Positions 49,087 to 58,474 of a stretch of DNA of 64,000 nucleotides are shown in pieces (position 1 is the first letter of the stretch; the number at the start of each line of letters is the position of its first letter). The stretch covers positions 1 to 64,000 of the forward strand of contig CAKUXX010000010.1 of assembly GCA_934702355.1 (NCBI GenBank), read 5' to 3'. The notes under the pieces were generated by a model that was not told the origin of the DNA, searched no databases, and was given only the letters and a program-made list of their open reading frames with translations. The DNA is from an uncultured Methanomassiliicoccales archaeon (GTDB lineage: Archaea > Thermoplasmatota > Thermoplasmata > Methanomassiliicoccales > Methanomethylophilaceae). Both the position numbers and the translations under genes were made by a program.

Positions 49087-50715
49087 ATGGGTATGGGAAA
49101 CGCACCTGTGATCATTCTCAGGGAAGGAACCAAGAGAGAGAAAGGCAAAGATGCCCAGTTCAACAACATCACCGCGGCCAGGGCCATCTCCGATGCAGTA
49201 AGGAGCAGCCTCGGACCCAGGGGAATGGACAAGATGCTCGTCGACTCCGTCGGAGATGTCGTCATCACCAACGACGGTGTGACCATCCTCAAGGAGATGG
49301 ATGTTCAGCACCCCGCAGCCAAGATGCTCGTAGAGGTCGCAAAGACCCAGGATGCAGAAGTCGGAGACGGAACCACCACCAGCGTCATCCTCGCCGGAGA
49401 GCTTCTCAAGAAGGCCACCGACCTGATCGACGCCAATGTCCACCCGACCATCATCGCCAGCGGATACAGGCTCGCCAACGACAAGGCTCAGGAAGTCCTC
49501 AAGAATGTGGCCATGAAGGTCTCCATCGACGACACCGACCTCCTCAAGCTTATCGCCGAGACAGCAATGATCTCCAAGCAGGTCAACAGCTCGAAAGAGT
49601 ACTTCGCAGACATGGTCGTCGATGCAGTCAGGACCATCGTCGACAAGGACAAGGACGGCAAATACAACATCGATCTGAAGAACCTCCAGACCGTCAAGAA
49701 GGCCGGAGCCAAGATGGAGGAGTCCTACGTTGTGAAAGGTCTCATCATCGACAAGGAGCCCGTACAGGCCAACATGCCCAAGTCCGTCGAGAAGGCCAAG
49801 ATCGCTCTGATTGATGCACCCTTCGAGGTCAAGAAGACCGAGATCGATGCCAAGATCCAGATCACCGACCCCAACCAGCTCTCCCAGTTCATCGCAGAGG
49901 AGGAGAAGATGCTGAAGGACATGGTCGAGAAGGTCAAGGCCTCCGGAGCCAACGTCGTGTTCTGCCAGAAGGGAATCGACGACCTCGCCCAGCACTTCTT
50001 CGCCAAAGAGGGCATCTATGCCTGCAGGCGTGTCAAGAAGTCCGACATGGAGAGGCTCGGAAGGTCCACCGGCGCCAACATCATCAACAAGATCGCAGAG
50101 ATCGACGCATCCGACCTCGGATACGCAGATCTCGTCGAGCTCAAGAAGATCGAGGACGAGGAGATGACCTTCGTCACCGGTGTCAAAGAGCCCAAAACAG
50201 TCTCCGTGCTCGTCAGGGGAGGAACCAACCACGTCGCTGACGAGGTCGAGAGGTCCTTGGTAGATGCCTGGTCCGTCGTCAAGGTCGCCATCGAGGATGG
50301 AATGACCGTCACCGGCGGAGGATCCACCGCAATGGAGATCGCAATGCAGCTCCGTGACTACGCCGCATCCGTCGGCGGAAGGGAGCAGATCGCCATCGAG
50401 GCCTTCGCTTCCGCTATGGAGACAATCCCCTCCACACTCGCCGAGAACGCAGGACTCGACCCCATTGACATCCTCATCCAGATGAGGAAGCAGCACAAGG
50501 CAGGAAACGTCCACGACGGACTGAACCCCTACACCGGAAAGGTGGAGGACATGCTGAAACTCAACGTCATCGAGCCCTACAGGATCGGAAAACAGGCAAT
50601 CAACTCGGCTACCGACGCCGCTGTCATGATCCTCAGGATCGATGATGTCATCGCTTCCAAGGCCAGCCCCATGCCCCAGGTGGGCGACGGCGGCATGCCC
50701 GGAATGGACGACTGA
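49087..50715 (+). CDS. thsA: Thermosome subunit (group II chaperonin)
   Basis: This 542-residue ATP-driven folding chamber subunit has LGPRGMDKMLVD, TNDGVTILKEM, the ATPase motif GDGTTTSVILAGELL, VVFCQKGIDDLAQHFF in the apical domain and GGGSTAMEIAMQLRDYA. The C terminus has the short GGMPGMDD tail typical of chaperonins. Group II members close with a built-in lid. It lies directly before grpE-dnaK-dnaJ, so a chaperone locus is formed, but a terminator separates them. Confidence 0.97.
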   Translation: MGMGNAPVIILREGTKREKGKDAQFNNITAARAISDAVRSSLGPRGMDKMLVDSVGDVVITNDGVTILKEMDVQHPAAKMLVEVAKTQDAEVGDGTTTSVILAGELLKKATDLIDANVHPTIIASGYRLANDKAQEVLKNVAMKVSIDDTDLLKLIAETAMISKQVNSSKEYFADMVVDAVRTIVDKDKDGKYNIDLKNLQTVKKAGAKMEESYVVKGLIIDKEPVQANMPKSVEKAKIALIDAPFEVKKTEIDAKIQITDPNQLSQFIAEEEKMLKDMVEKVKASGANVVFCQKGIDDLAQHFFAKEGIYACRRVKKSDMERLGRSTGANIINKIAEIDASDLGYADLVELKKIEDEEMTFVTGVKEPKTVSVLVRGGTNHVADEVERSLVDAWSVVKVAIEDGMTVTGGGSTAMEIAMQLRDYAASVGGREQIAIEAFASAMETIPSTLAENAGLDPIDILIQMRKQHKAGNVHDGLNPYTGKVEDMLKLNVIEPYRIGKQAINSATDAAVMILRIDDVIASKASPMPQVGDGGMPGMDD

Positions 50716-50736
50716 AGAACCCGATTAAATAAAACC

Positions 50737-50757
50737 GGGGGCTTCGGCCCCCATTTT
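50737..50757 (+). terminator. Terminator after the thermosome gene
   Basis: GGGGGC-TTCG-GCCCCC forms a perfect six-pair stem with a stable TTCG tetraloop (50737-50752), followed by ATTTTC. Confidence 0.65.
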
Positions 50758-50778
50758 CGATTATCGAACGACTAAGAG

Positions 50779-51315
50779 ATGCTACCTATGACTGGTAAGT
50801 CTGAAAAGAAAGATGCAAAGGCCGCCGAAGCCGAGGTGGAGGTCGACGCGCTTGCCGAGGCCAAGGCCGAAGCGGAGAAGTACCTCGATATGGCCCGCAG
50901 GCTGCAGGCTGATTTCGACAACTACCGTAAGAGGACACAGCGCGAGAACGAGGAATACCGCAAGTTCGCCTGCTCGTCCATCGTAGGCGAGCTGCTTACG
51001 ATCGTCGACGATCTGGACCGTGCCCTGGAGCATGCCGGGGAGGAGACCGAGTTCGTCAAGGGGATCCGCGGTGTGCGGACCAATATGATGAAGGTCCTCG
51101 AGTCCAACGGGCTGAAGGAGATCCCGACCGAGGGCAAGTTCGATCCGAACTACCACGAGGCACTGTGCGCGGTCGAAGGAGATGACGACGGGACCATCGC
51201 CGAGGTGTTCCAGAAGGGATACATGCTCAATGGAAAGGTCCTCAGATACTCCAAAGTAAAAGTAACGAAGAAGAAAGAAGAAAGCGAAGAGAAAGAAACT
51301 ACTGAAGGTGAATAA
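50779..51315 (+). CDS. grpE: GrpE nucleotide exchange factor
   Basis: This 178-residue partner of DnaK has a charged N-terminal region and a long helix (about residues 18-60). The signature DFDNYRKRTQRENEEYRKFA is followed by LLTIVDDLDRALEHA and a C-terminal beta domain with FDPNYHEALCAV. It releases ADP from DnaK. The start is ATG 50779 (ATG 50788 possible). The stop is 2 bases before dnaK. Confidence 0.94.
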   Translation: MLPMTGKSEKKDAKAAEAEVEVDALAEAKAEAEKYLDMARRLQADFDNYRKRTQRENEEYRKFACSSIVGELLTIVDDLDRALEHAGEETEFVKGIRGVRTNMMKVLESNGLKEIPTEGKFDPNYHEALCAVEGDDDGTIAEVFQKGYMLNGKVLRYSKVKVTKKKEESEEKETTEGE

Positions 51316-51317
51316 AA

Positions 51318-53189
51318 ATGTCAAGAATAATCGGAATCGATTTGGGTACAAGCAACTCCGCTGCATCGATTATGGAAGGCGGCAGGCCTACCATGATCCC
51401 CAGCGCAGAGGGAACCAGCGTTGGTGGGAAATCGTTCCCGTCCTATGTCGCGTTCACGAAAGATGGACAGCTGCTCGTAGGAGAGCCTGCACGCAGGCAG
51501 GCGGTCACAAACCCCGATGGAACCATCAAGAACGTCAAGAGGAAGATGGGTTCCAACGAGAAGGTCACCGCGCTCGGCAAAGAGTACACACCTCAGCAGA
51601 TCTCCGCTTTCATCCTCCAGAAGATCAAGAAGGATGCGGAGTCATACCTCGGAGAGACCATCGACAAGGCGGTCATCACCGTCCCCGCATACTTCAACGA
51701 CAACCAGAGGCAGGCAACCAAGGATGCAGGGGCCATCGCAGGTCTCGATGTCGTCCGTATCATCAACGAGCCTACAGCGGCAGCACTCGCATACGGTCTG
51801 GACAAGTCCGGAACGGAGCAGAAGATCCTGGTGTTCGACCTCGGAGGAGGAACCCTCGATGTGACCATCATGGACTTCAGCGATGGTGTGTTCGAGGTCC
51901 TCTCCACATCCGGAGACACACAGCTCGGAGGATCCGATATGGATGAGGCCCTGACGAAATACGTCATCGGCGAGTTCCAGAAGGAGACCGGAATCGACCT
52001 GTCCAAGGACAACATGGCGTTCTGGAGGGTCAGGGAAGCATGCGAGAAGGCCAAGATCGAGCTTTCAACCACCATGCAGACCGAGATCAACCTCCCGTTC
52101 ATCTCATCCGATGCCTCCGGACCCAAGCACCTGGTCCAGACGATCACCCGCGCCAAGCTCGAGGAGCTCGTGGAGCCCATCGTCTCCAGATGCAGGACAT
52201 CCATCGAGCAGGCCATCTCCGATGCCCACCTGAACGCCGACAAGATCGACAAGATCATCATGGTCGGAGGACCCACAAGGATGCCTATCGTCCAGAACTT
52301 CGTCGAGTCCATCGTCGGACCCAAGATCCAGCGCGGAATCGACCCGATGGAGTGCGTCTCCATGGGTGCATCCATCCAGGGAGCCGTCCTGTCCGGTGAG
52401 GTCAAGGACGTCCTGCTGCTCGATGTCACACCTCTCTCTCTCGGTATTGAGACCCTCGGAGGAGTGGCCACCAAGCTCATCGACAGGAACACGACCATCC
52501 CGACGAAGAAGTCGCAGGTGTTCTCCACCGCAGTGGACAACCAGCCCTCTGTGGAGATCAACGTCGTCCAGGGTGAGAGGCCCATGGCCGCCGACAACAC
52601 CTCCCTCGGAAAGTTCGTCCTCGACGGAATACCCCCGGCACGCCGCGGAATCCCTCAGATTGAGGTCACCTTCGACATCGATGCCAACGGTATCATCAAC
52701 GTGTCCGCTAAGGACATGGGAACCGGAAAGGAGCAGAAGATCACTATCGCGTCCTCCAACAAGCTCAGCAAGGAGGAGATCGACGAGATGGTCAAGCAGG
52801 CCGAGATGTTCGCCGATGCGGACAAGAAGAAGATGGAGATCGTCGAACTCCACAACCAGGCCGAGACCGCTGTCTACACCGTGAGGAAATCCCTCGACGA
52901 GCTCGGAGACAAGGTCAGCCAGCAGGAGAGGATGTCCATCGAGCAGGCCATCGGAGACCTGGAGGCGGCCAACAAGGGCGAGGACGCAGACGCGATCAAG
53001 TCCAAGATGGACGCCCTGATGAAGGTCATGGAGCCCATCAGCCAGAGGGTCTACCAGGAGGCCTCCCAGCAGGCCGGTGCCCAGCAGGGTGCGTCCGCAG
53101 GACAGCAGGCCTCTCAGGAGAACGCTTCCAACAACGGCGACTATGTCGATGCCGACTACAAGATCGTCGACGATGACGACAAGCAGTGA
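51318..53189 (+). CDS. dnaK: DnaK (Hsp70) chaperone
   Basis: This 623-residue Hsp70 includes IIGIDLGTSNSAASIMEGG (phosphate 1), VPAYFNDNQRQATKDAG, IINEPTAAALAYG, FDLGGGTLDVTIMDFSDGVF, VGGPTRMPIV and DVTPLSLGIETLGGV, then the substrate domain and a helical lid with a glutamine/alanine-rich tail (QQAGAQQGASAGQQASQ). The ATPase domain lacks the extra loop of Gram-negative forms. Archaeal dnaK is patchily distributed and generally held to come from bacteria. The operon order grpE-dnaK-dnaJ is bacterial. Confidence 0.96.
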   Translation: MSRIIGIDLGTSNSAASIMEGGRPTMIPSAEGTSVGGKSFPSYVAFTKDGQLLVGEPARRQAVTNPDGTIKNVKRKMGSNEKVTALGKEYTPQQISAFILQKIKKDAESYLGETIDKAVITVPAYFNDNQRQATKDAGAIAGLDVVRIINEPTAAALAYGLDKSGTEQKILVFDLGGGTLDVTIMDFSDGVFEVLSTSGDTQLGGSDMDEALTKYVIGEFQKETGIDLSKDNMAFWRVREACEKAKIELSTTMQTEINLPFISSDASGPKHLVQTITRAKLEELVEPIVSRCRTSIEQAISDAHLNADKIDKIIMVGGPTRMPIVQNFVESIVGPKIQRGIDPMECVSMGASIQGAVLSGEVKDVLLLDVTPLSLGIETLGGVATKLIDRNTTIPTKKSQVFSTAVDNQPSVEINVVQGERPMAADNTSLGKFVLDGIPPARRGIPQIEVTFDIDANGIINVSAKDMGTGKEQKITIASSNKLSKEEIDEMVKQAEMFADADKKKMEIVELHNQAETAVYTVRKSLDELGDKVSQQERMSIEQAIGDLEAANKGEDADAIKSKMDALMKVMEPISQRVYQEASQQAGAQQGASAGQQASQENASNNGDYVDADYKIVDDDDKQ

Positions 53190-53200
53190 GGCGGTCAGAG

Positions 53201-54358
53201 ATGCCGAGGGACTACTATGAGATCTTGGGCGTGGAGAAGACCGCGACCGAAGATCAGATCAAGAAAGCATATCGCACTCTTGCCAAGAAGTACCACCCCG
53301 ACGTCTCCACCGAGCCCAAGGATGTCGCCGAGGCCAAGTTCAAGGAACTGTCCGAAGCGTACGAGGTGCTCTCCGATCCGGAGAAGAGAAAACTCTACGA
53401 CCAGTACGGTCACGAAGGGGTAAGCCAACAGTTCGGAAAGGACGGGTTCACCTGGAACGACTTCACAAGGGCCGATGACATCAGCGACATCTTCGGGGAC
53501 ATATTCGGCGGGATGTTCGGCGGCGGCGGACGCCGTTCGAGATCCCGCAACGCCCCCGCTCAGGGGGACTCCCTGAGGTACGACCTGGAGATCACGCTGA
53601 AGGACGTTCTCGAGGGCAAGAAGGTCAATCTCGACATACCCCACTCGGTCGTCTGCGATGCATGCAAGGGCACCGGGGGAAAGGATGGCAAGGTCACCAC
53701 ATGCTCCAAGTGCGGCGGTTCCGGACAGGTCCAGTCCGTGCGTCAGACCATGTTCGGACAGATGATGTCGGTCAGCGACTGCCCCGACTGTAGGGGAAGG
53801 GGAACGACATCTGCTGAGAAGTGCCCGAAGTGCCGCGGTTCCGGACGTCTTGACCAGGAATCCCACATCTCTCTCAACATACCCAAGGGAATCCAGGAAG
53901 GGATGAGGCTCAAGGTGTCCGGCGCAGGCAACGCAGGATACAACGGCGGCCCCGCAGGGGATCTGTTCGTCGTCATCCATGTCGCGGACGACAAGACGTT
54001 CGAGCGCGACGGCGCCAATCTCTGGACGGGCATCGTCACCACGTATCCCAAACTGGTCCTCGGAGGGGAGGAGACCGTGTCGACCCTCGGAGGGGAGAAG
54101 GTACAGCTCAAGATCCCCGCAGGGACCGATGTCGGTACCGTGCTGAGGATCGCAGGTCAGGGACTGCCGAAGATGAACTCCCAGTCCCGCGGAGACATGA
54201 TGGTCCGTGTGACCATATCTGTCCCCAAGAAGGTGACCGACGAGGAGAGGGAGCTTCTCACGAAGCTCGATGCTTCCGCCGGTGCCACAAAGACCCGCAA
54301 GAGCAAGTCGAAGCTCCGCGACAAGATCCAAGAGACAATCGACGACATAACCAGATGA
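53201..54358 (+). CDS. dnaJ: DnaJ (Hsp40) co-chaperone
   Basis: This 385-residue type I Hsp40 has a J domain with YHPDVS (HPD), a G/F-rich linker (FGDIFGGMFGGGGRR) and a four-repeat zinc domain (CDACKGTGG, CSKCGGSGQ, CPDCRGRGT, CPKCRGSGR). The C-terminal substrate and dimer domains complete it. It stimulates DnaK ATPase. ATG 53201 is the start by homology, 11 bases after the dnaK stop. Confidence 0.96.
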   Translation: MPRDYYEILGVEKTATEDQIKKAYRTLAKKYHPDVSTEPKDVAEAKFKELSEAYEVLSDPEKRKLYDQYGHEGVSQQFGKDGFTWNDFTRADDISDIFGDIFGGMFGGGGRRSRSRNAPAQGDSLRYDLEITLKDVLEGKKVNLDIPHSVVCDACKGTGGKDGKVTTCSKCGGSGQVQSVRQTMFGQMMSVSDCPDCRGRGTTSAEKCPKCRGSGRLDQESHISLNIPKGIQEGMRLKVSGAGNAGYNGGPAGDLFVVIHVADDKTFERDGANLWTGIVTTYPKLVLGGEETVSTLGGEKVQLKIPAGTDVGTVLRIAGQGLPKMNSQSRGDMMVRVTISVPKKVTDEERELLTKLDASAGATKTRKSKSKLRDKIQETIDDITR

Positions 54359-54365
54359 AAACAAT

Positions 54366-54402
54366 GCCCTTCCCTTCGGGGAGGGGCGGTCTTCCTTTTT
54401 TC
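54366..54402. terminator. Terminator of the dnaK operon
   Basis: GCCCTTCCC and GGGAGGGGC form a stem around TTCG-like bases (54366-54387), followed by TCTTCCTTTTTTC. It ends the chaperone operon and faces the convergent gene at 54405. Confidence 0.6.
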
Positions 54403-54404
54403 AA

Positions 54405-55391
54405 TCAGATGCAGCAGGCGACGGGCACAGAACATGTGCTCGCGACATGCCGATCTCCGAGGCGTTCATTCAGTTCCTCGGCCATCGCCCTCGTGCGGTC
54501 CGGATCGTCTGTGTTGAACACTACGACATCCCCGTTCAGGCAGTATATCACCACCACGGGCATGATCCCGTTGTGCACGGCGAGCTTGTACGTTCCGAAT
54601 TCGGCATTCTTGAAATTCCCGGTGCTGAATTTGGGTGTGCCGTAGCCTCCGACCCTTGTGCCCGCATCGAAATCGTCACGAAGCTCGATGCGTTCTATCT
54701 CATCATACCTTATGTCCTTCTTCATCATCGTCGCATCGATGGTGATGGAATCCTCATCCATGCCGACATCCACATGACCTGCGGAGAATGATATCAAAAT
54801 GATGGCTATCACGAGCAGGATGATTCCGACTGTGATCCCGATACACAGTTTCACGTATCTAGAGTATCTTTTTTCCGAATCAACGCCGGTTCTTACGATC
54901 GGTGATGCGTCGGATCCGGAGGATATCTGGTGGTACAGGCTCTCTGTGGATTCCGCATCCTTGAAGTTGAACACGACAACTTTGTTCCTGCCGTATCCGA
55001 TCACGATGAATCTGGGGATCCTCGAGTCGCCCGCATAGGTGTACGACGAGAACTCCTTGTTCGTGAAATCCCCGTAGCCCCTTTTCAATCCCCCATATCC
55101 GAATATCCTCAGCCCGGGTTTGAACTCCTGTCTGCATTCTATGGACGTGATCGAGCTCAGAGGTATGCTGAGGCTGACCATCGGGGCCTTGATATGCAGC
55201 GTATTGTCTGCGATATGTGCTTCGGTACCGCCGGTCTTCAGCAGTGGGATGAAGAGTGCAACCGTGAGTATTGCGAGCAATATCCAGAAAAAGGTCATTC
55301 CGATGATATCCGAAATCAGCAGTACGGTCATGGTCCAGATTGACACTACGTAGAGGGCCAGCGCGATCCAGAACCATTTCATACCGCTCAC
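54405..55391 (-). CDS. Membrane protein with tandem PH-like domains
   Basis: This 328-residue protein is made of two copies of the same unit: two or one membrane helices (about residues 5-50 and 178-205), each followed by a beta-rich domain. The matching segments IPLSSITSIECR...GLRIFGYGGLKRGYGDFTNKEF and DIRYDEIERIELR...GTRVGGYGTPKFSTGNFKNAEF (positions about 75-115 and 225-265) show an internal duplication. The pattern resembles bacterial-PH-type membrane proteins. It ends in CCI right at the dnaK operon terminator. Function is unknown. Confidence 0.7.
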   Translation of the reverse strand: MSGMKWFWIALALYVVSIWTMTVLLISDIIGMTFFWILLAILTVALFIPLLKTGGTEAHIADNTLHIKAPMVSLSIPLSSITSIECRQEFKPGLRIFGYGGLKRGYGDFTNKEFSSYTYAGDSRIPRFIVIGYGRNKVVVFNFKDAESTESLYHQISSGSDASPIVRTGVDSEKRYSRYVKLCIGITVGIILLVIAIILISFSAGHVDVGMDEDSITIDATMMKKDIRYDEIERIELRDDFDAGTRVGGYGTPKFSTGNFKNAEFGTYKLAVHNGIMPVVVIYCLNGDVVVFNTDDPDRTRAMAEELNERLGDRHVASTCSVPVACCI

Positions 55392-55530
55392 AGCAACTCA
55401 TTTTACTGATATTTAAAAAACATATCGGCACCGAGTTTTGGCAGATGCAGGAATGATCAGTCATCCATGATTTGAGTCTGTTGTGACGAAATATTTGGTT
55501 CCAGCATTTTGATGCTGGAACCTAAATCGT

Positions 55531-55794
55531 TTATTCGTTTGAGGTTTTGTTGAAACAAGTGGCTTTGACGATCATAAAAATGCCTATTATGATCATCGCT
55601 ATAGCGAAAAACGGCATAAAATCCATAATGAATGCACAGGGTAGACCAGTCATCCACATGGTGCTTATTGCGGAATCGCTGTCCAAAAGACAGAATATTG
55701 CACACAGGACATATACTATCAATCCTGTGCTGAACAGAAGCGATCCGAGTTTGAATCTGTAATCATTGTTCATGTTATCATAACGATATGACAT
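55531..55794 (-). CDS. Small membrane protein behind the secreted protein gene
   Basis: This 87-residue protein from ATG 55794 (80 from ATG 55773) has two hydrophobic segments (about residues 18-40 and 50-75) with a short acidic loop. It overlaps the 3' end of the secreted-protein gene, so the two are probably co-translated. The region is AT-rich with poor codon match to neighbours, suggesting recent acquisition. No family is recognised. A role in protecting from or helping export of the secreted protein is possible but not shown. Confidence 0.5.
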   Translation of the reverse strand: MSYRYDNMNNDYRFKLGSLLFSTGLIVYVLCAIFCLLDSDSAISTMWMTGLPCAFIMDFMPFFAIAMIIIGIFMIVKATCFNKTSNE

Positions 55795-56917
55795 ATGTTT
55801 GTTCCATATCGTCATATTGAGTGTAATGGCCGAGGATCCTGTGGCAGAACTGAGACTTATACGAATCTTCGCCATGATATGATTCGCCCTCATTCAGCCG
55901 AATAACTTTGCCAGGCTCTACAGTATATGTGCAATGTCCTACATTTTTAGATTCATCGATATTATGGTCTATATCCAGGATGTTTTGATGAACCGAGGAA
56001 TGATTCATGACCACAACATCACTGATGCTGTATGACCATGTTAGACCTCTAGTTATAGAAACACCGTCAGTTCCCCGGGACAGTTCAAGGCTGACTTCTG
56101 CAGTGCTAGTTCCTTCTGTCGGATTCGGACCTTGCTTAATCATAGTTCCGCCATCCATTTCAGATCTGACATCCAGGCCGGATCCGAATGAACCATCATT
56201 CGGATCGATTGTTGTAACATACCATCCAGTGTAATAATCGTAGTTCGGGTTGTCTTCAGTCAGTTTGTAGTAGTGAGTCCTAATATTGGTCCAGCCATAA
56301 CTGACATTTTCAAAATCATGGAAACTCTCATATGTTTGACCATATGGTATTTCGTTAGATGCGAGATCGTATGTTGTCAGAGTATGATCATCTGCCCATG
56401 CGACAAGACGGTCGATTGCATCCGAGTCGGTTTGACATATGACGCTGTAACTTGCAACACCATTGTCAGTTACTTTGGCGGCAAACGCCGTCGGGGTGTT
56501 AACGGGGTAGGATATCTTATATTCTATTTTCTCCCAATTCACAGAAGTTTTGAATAAGGATACCATATTTCCTGAATCCATAGTTGCATTGATAGTTGCT
56601 TCTACATCATTATTTTTGGAGGCCCATTCCGATGTTATCATTATTAGTTGAGGCTTAGATGAAGGGGTTGAATCAATCACTAAAGCTTCATGAGTTGTTT
56701 TAATATTGTTCACGACAAAACAAGCATCTGCCCCATCACCTAGAACAACAATGTCATATGGTTTATCAGGCTGAGCTATGCATGTCACATCAGATTGTAA
56801 AATCACATCATCATTAATGGTAGAATCAGATGCGTCAGAGTCGGCCATTACTAGGATTATTCCCGCACTGACAAAGACTGTGACTGCAACTGCCGTTATC
56901 AATAGAGATTGTTTCAT
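55778..56917 (-). CDS. Secreted or membrane-anchored beta-rich protein of unknown function
   Basis: This 379-residue protein has an N-terminal signal or anchor (MKQSLLITAVAVTVFVSAG, then IILVMADS). It continues with many aromatic beta strands: YGWTNIRTHYYKLTEDNPNY, YTGWYVTTIDPNDGSFG, TAEVSLELSRGTDG and LTWSYSISDVVVMNHSSVHQ, the last like a repeated strand in pore-forming or adhesive beta proteins. I do not recognise a family. ATG 56917 is favoured over 56929 by the TATA-like CTTTAAATACC near 56953. AT content is clearly higher than the surroundings. It could be a surface protein or an effector. Confidence 0.6.
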   Translation of the reverse strand: MKQSLLITAVAVTVFVSAGIILVMADSDASDSTINDDVILQSDVTCIAQPDKPYDIVVLGDGADACFVVNNIKTTHEALVIDSTPSSKPQLIMITSEWASKNNDVEATINATMDSGNMVSLFKTSVNWEKIEYKISYPVNTPTAFAAKVTDNGVASYSVICQTDSDAIDRLVAWADDHTLTTYDLASNEIPYGQTYESFHDFENVSYGWTNIRTHYYKLTEDNPNYDYYTGWYVTTIDPNDGSFGSGLDVRSEMDGGTMIKQGPNPTEGTSTAEVSLELSRGTDGVSITRGLTWSYSISDVVVMNHSSVHQNILDIDHNIDESKNVGHCTYTVEPGKVIRLNEGESYHGEDSYKSQFCHRILGHYTQYDDMEQTYVISL

Positions 56918-56998
56918 GGCAATCGCCATATTACAAATCTGAATGAAGGTATTTAAAGGCTATAGAAACTTAAAATTCGCATCCGCAAGACGCTCGGT

Positions 56999-57015
56999 TT
57001 CACATCAAATGTGAA
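56999..57015. repeat. Small palindrome upstream of the secreted-protein gene
   Basis: TTCACAT (56999-57005) and ATGTGAA (57009-57015) are inverted around CAA, about 80 bases before the start of the secreted-protein gene. It is an operator candidate. Confidence 0.4.
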
Positions 57016-57079
57016 GATTCTAGCTCTATTTGACACCAGATTTCATAGGTTCAAGGAATGTCTATTTTAAGTTGTCTCC

Positions 57080-58429
57080 TTATCTCCATTTAAGGAACTG
57101 CATCATGTATATCGGCACATAGGTGATGTTCCTATCGACCCGGATGTCTTTGGAATGAATCACGAAAGCCTCTCCGACACGGCTTTCATATTTCTCCATC
57201 AATTTGTCCAATGATGGATGCGGGGAAGATTTTCCGGATTTCACTTCGATGGGCAGCATTCCTGATCTACTTGGGAGGATGAAATCGACTTCGTACTTCC
57301 TTTCGGTTCCTTTTTTCTCGAATTCAGTGAACCACAGATCGTATCCTCTGCATACAAGCTCCTGAGCTACGCAGTTTTCGAATAGCATCCCTTTGTTGAT
57401 CGATAATTTTCCATCCATCAGCAGGCCGTATGTCTCAGTAAGTCCGTCCGTATCGTTCTGGAATGCAAGACTTATCAGCAACCCTGTGTCCAACAGGTAG
57501 CATTTGACCCTGTTCGTATCCTTGGTGAGTCCAATGGCCGTTCCTGGGTCGGAACTGCAGCGACATCTGTTGAACAGTTTGGCATCGCATAGCCACTCCG
57601 CTGCACGATCGTAGTCTCTCTTCCTGGTCCCTTTCTCGATCTTGGTCGGTGACAGTACTTTATGGGGCGAGGACAGGATCGCAGGGATGCAGTTGAACAG
57701 GTTAAGGGCCCTTTCCATGGATACTCCAGGAATCTTATGGATGTCGTCGCGATAGAGGTCCAGGATGTCCTTTTTGATATATTCGGCCTCCATGATATCG
57801 TGATGCTCAAGGTATGCGGACACCACTTGTGGCATCCCTCCGATTATCATGTATTCGATGTACTTCCTCAGAACAACCTTGTGGGTACTGTCCCCCAACG
57901 GTTCTCTCCTCTCCATGAACGATCTCAGCATGTCTGAAGTGATCTCATCCCCGTTTGCCCAGAGCCATTCTTCAAAATCCATCGGATGCATGTTGATCCT
58001 GTGTTCCTCGGAAGGAATCCGGATTCCTGCCAGTTTTGATTTCACTGTGATGAGGGAACCTGTCTCGATGTAGTCGTATCTGCCGTCCCTCACAAGCACT
58101 TTGATCATCTCTCTTGCCAATGGAAATGCCTGTACCTCATCGAATATGATGCAACTGTTCCTCTCGTGGAGCTTCACTCCGGTCTTCAACTGAAGGCGAT
58201 TGAAAAGCATGTTCAGATCGGTTTTGAAATCAGAGAATATTCTGAGCATGTCATCATCGGTTTCGACGAAATCGATCAGCATGTAGCTCTTGTACTGTTC
58301 TCTGGCGAACATCTCTACGACGGTGCTTTTTCCAACCCTTCTGGCCCCCTGTATCATCGCGGCGGAATGTCCGTTCGACACATTCTTCCATTCAAGCAGT
58401 TCATCGTAGACCTTCCTTCTGAATTCCAT
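57080..58429 (-). CDS. AAA+ ATPase with DUF4143 domain (EVK-bearing variant)
   Basis: This protein of about 449 residues has Walker A GARRVGKS (about 28-35), Walker B SCIIFDEVQAF, TGSLITVKSKL, a winged-helix-like region and DUF4143. The C-terminal core KYEVDFILPSRSGMLPIEVK keeps the D...ExK arrangement, like the gene at 8479. ATG 58429 (ATG 58438 and 58441 also possible) lies about 30 bases after a TATA-like TTTATATATCG (58457-58466). Three copies of TTTTGCAA at a strict 33-base period lie upstream. It is the last gene of an AT-rich island that also holds the secreted-protein pair. Confidence 0.85.
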   Translation of the reverse strand: MEFRRKVYDELLEWKNVSNGHSAAMIQGARRVGKSTVVEMFAREQYKSYMLIDFVETDDDMLRIFSDFKTDLNMLFNRLQLKTGVKLHERNSCIIFDEVQAFPLAREMIKVLVRDGRYDYIETGSLITVKSKLAGIRIPSEEHRINMHPMDFEEWLWANGDEITSDMLRSFMERREPLGDSTHKVVLRKYIEYMIIGGMPQVVSAYLEHHDIMEAEYIKKDILDLYRDDIHKIPGVSMERALNLFNCIPAILSSPHKVLSPTKIEKGTRKRDYDRAAEWLCDAKLFNRCRCSSDPGTAIGLTKDTNRVKCYLLDTGLLISLAFQNDTDGLTETYGLLMDGKLSINKGMLFENCVAQELVCRGYDLWFTEFEKKGTERKYEVDFILPSRSGMLPIEVKSGKSSPHPSLDKLMEKYESRVGEAFVIHSKDIRVDRNITYVPIYMMQFLKWR

Positions 58430-58474
58430 TCCGATCATCATGAATAACAATTCATCGATATATAAATATGACAA

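Noticed and set aside
49021..50514. A 497-codon minus-strand frame opposite the thermosome gene
   Set aside because: It is a shadow of the highly biased chaperonin gene. Its leucine/glycine/aspartate-rich sequence matches no family.
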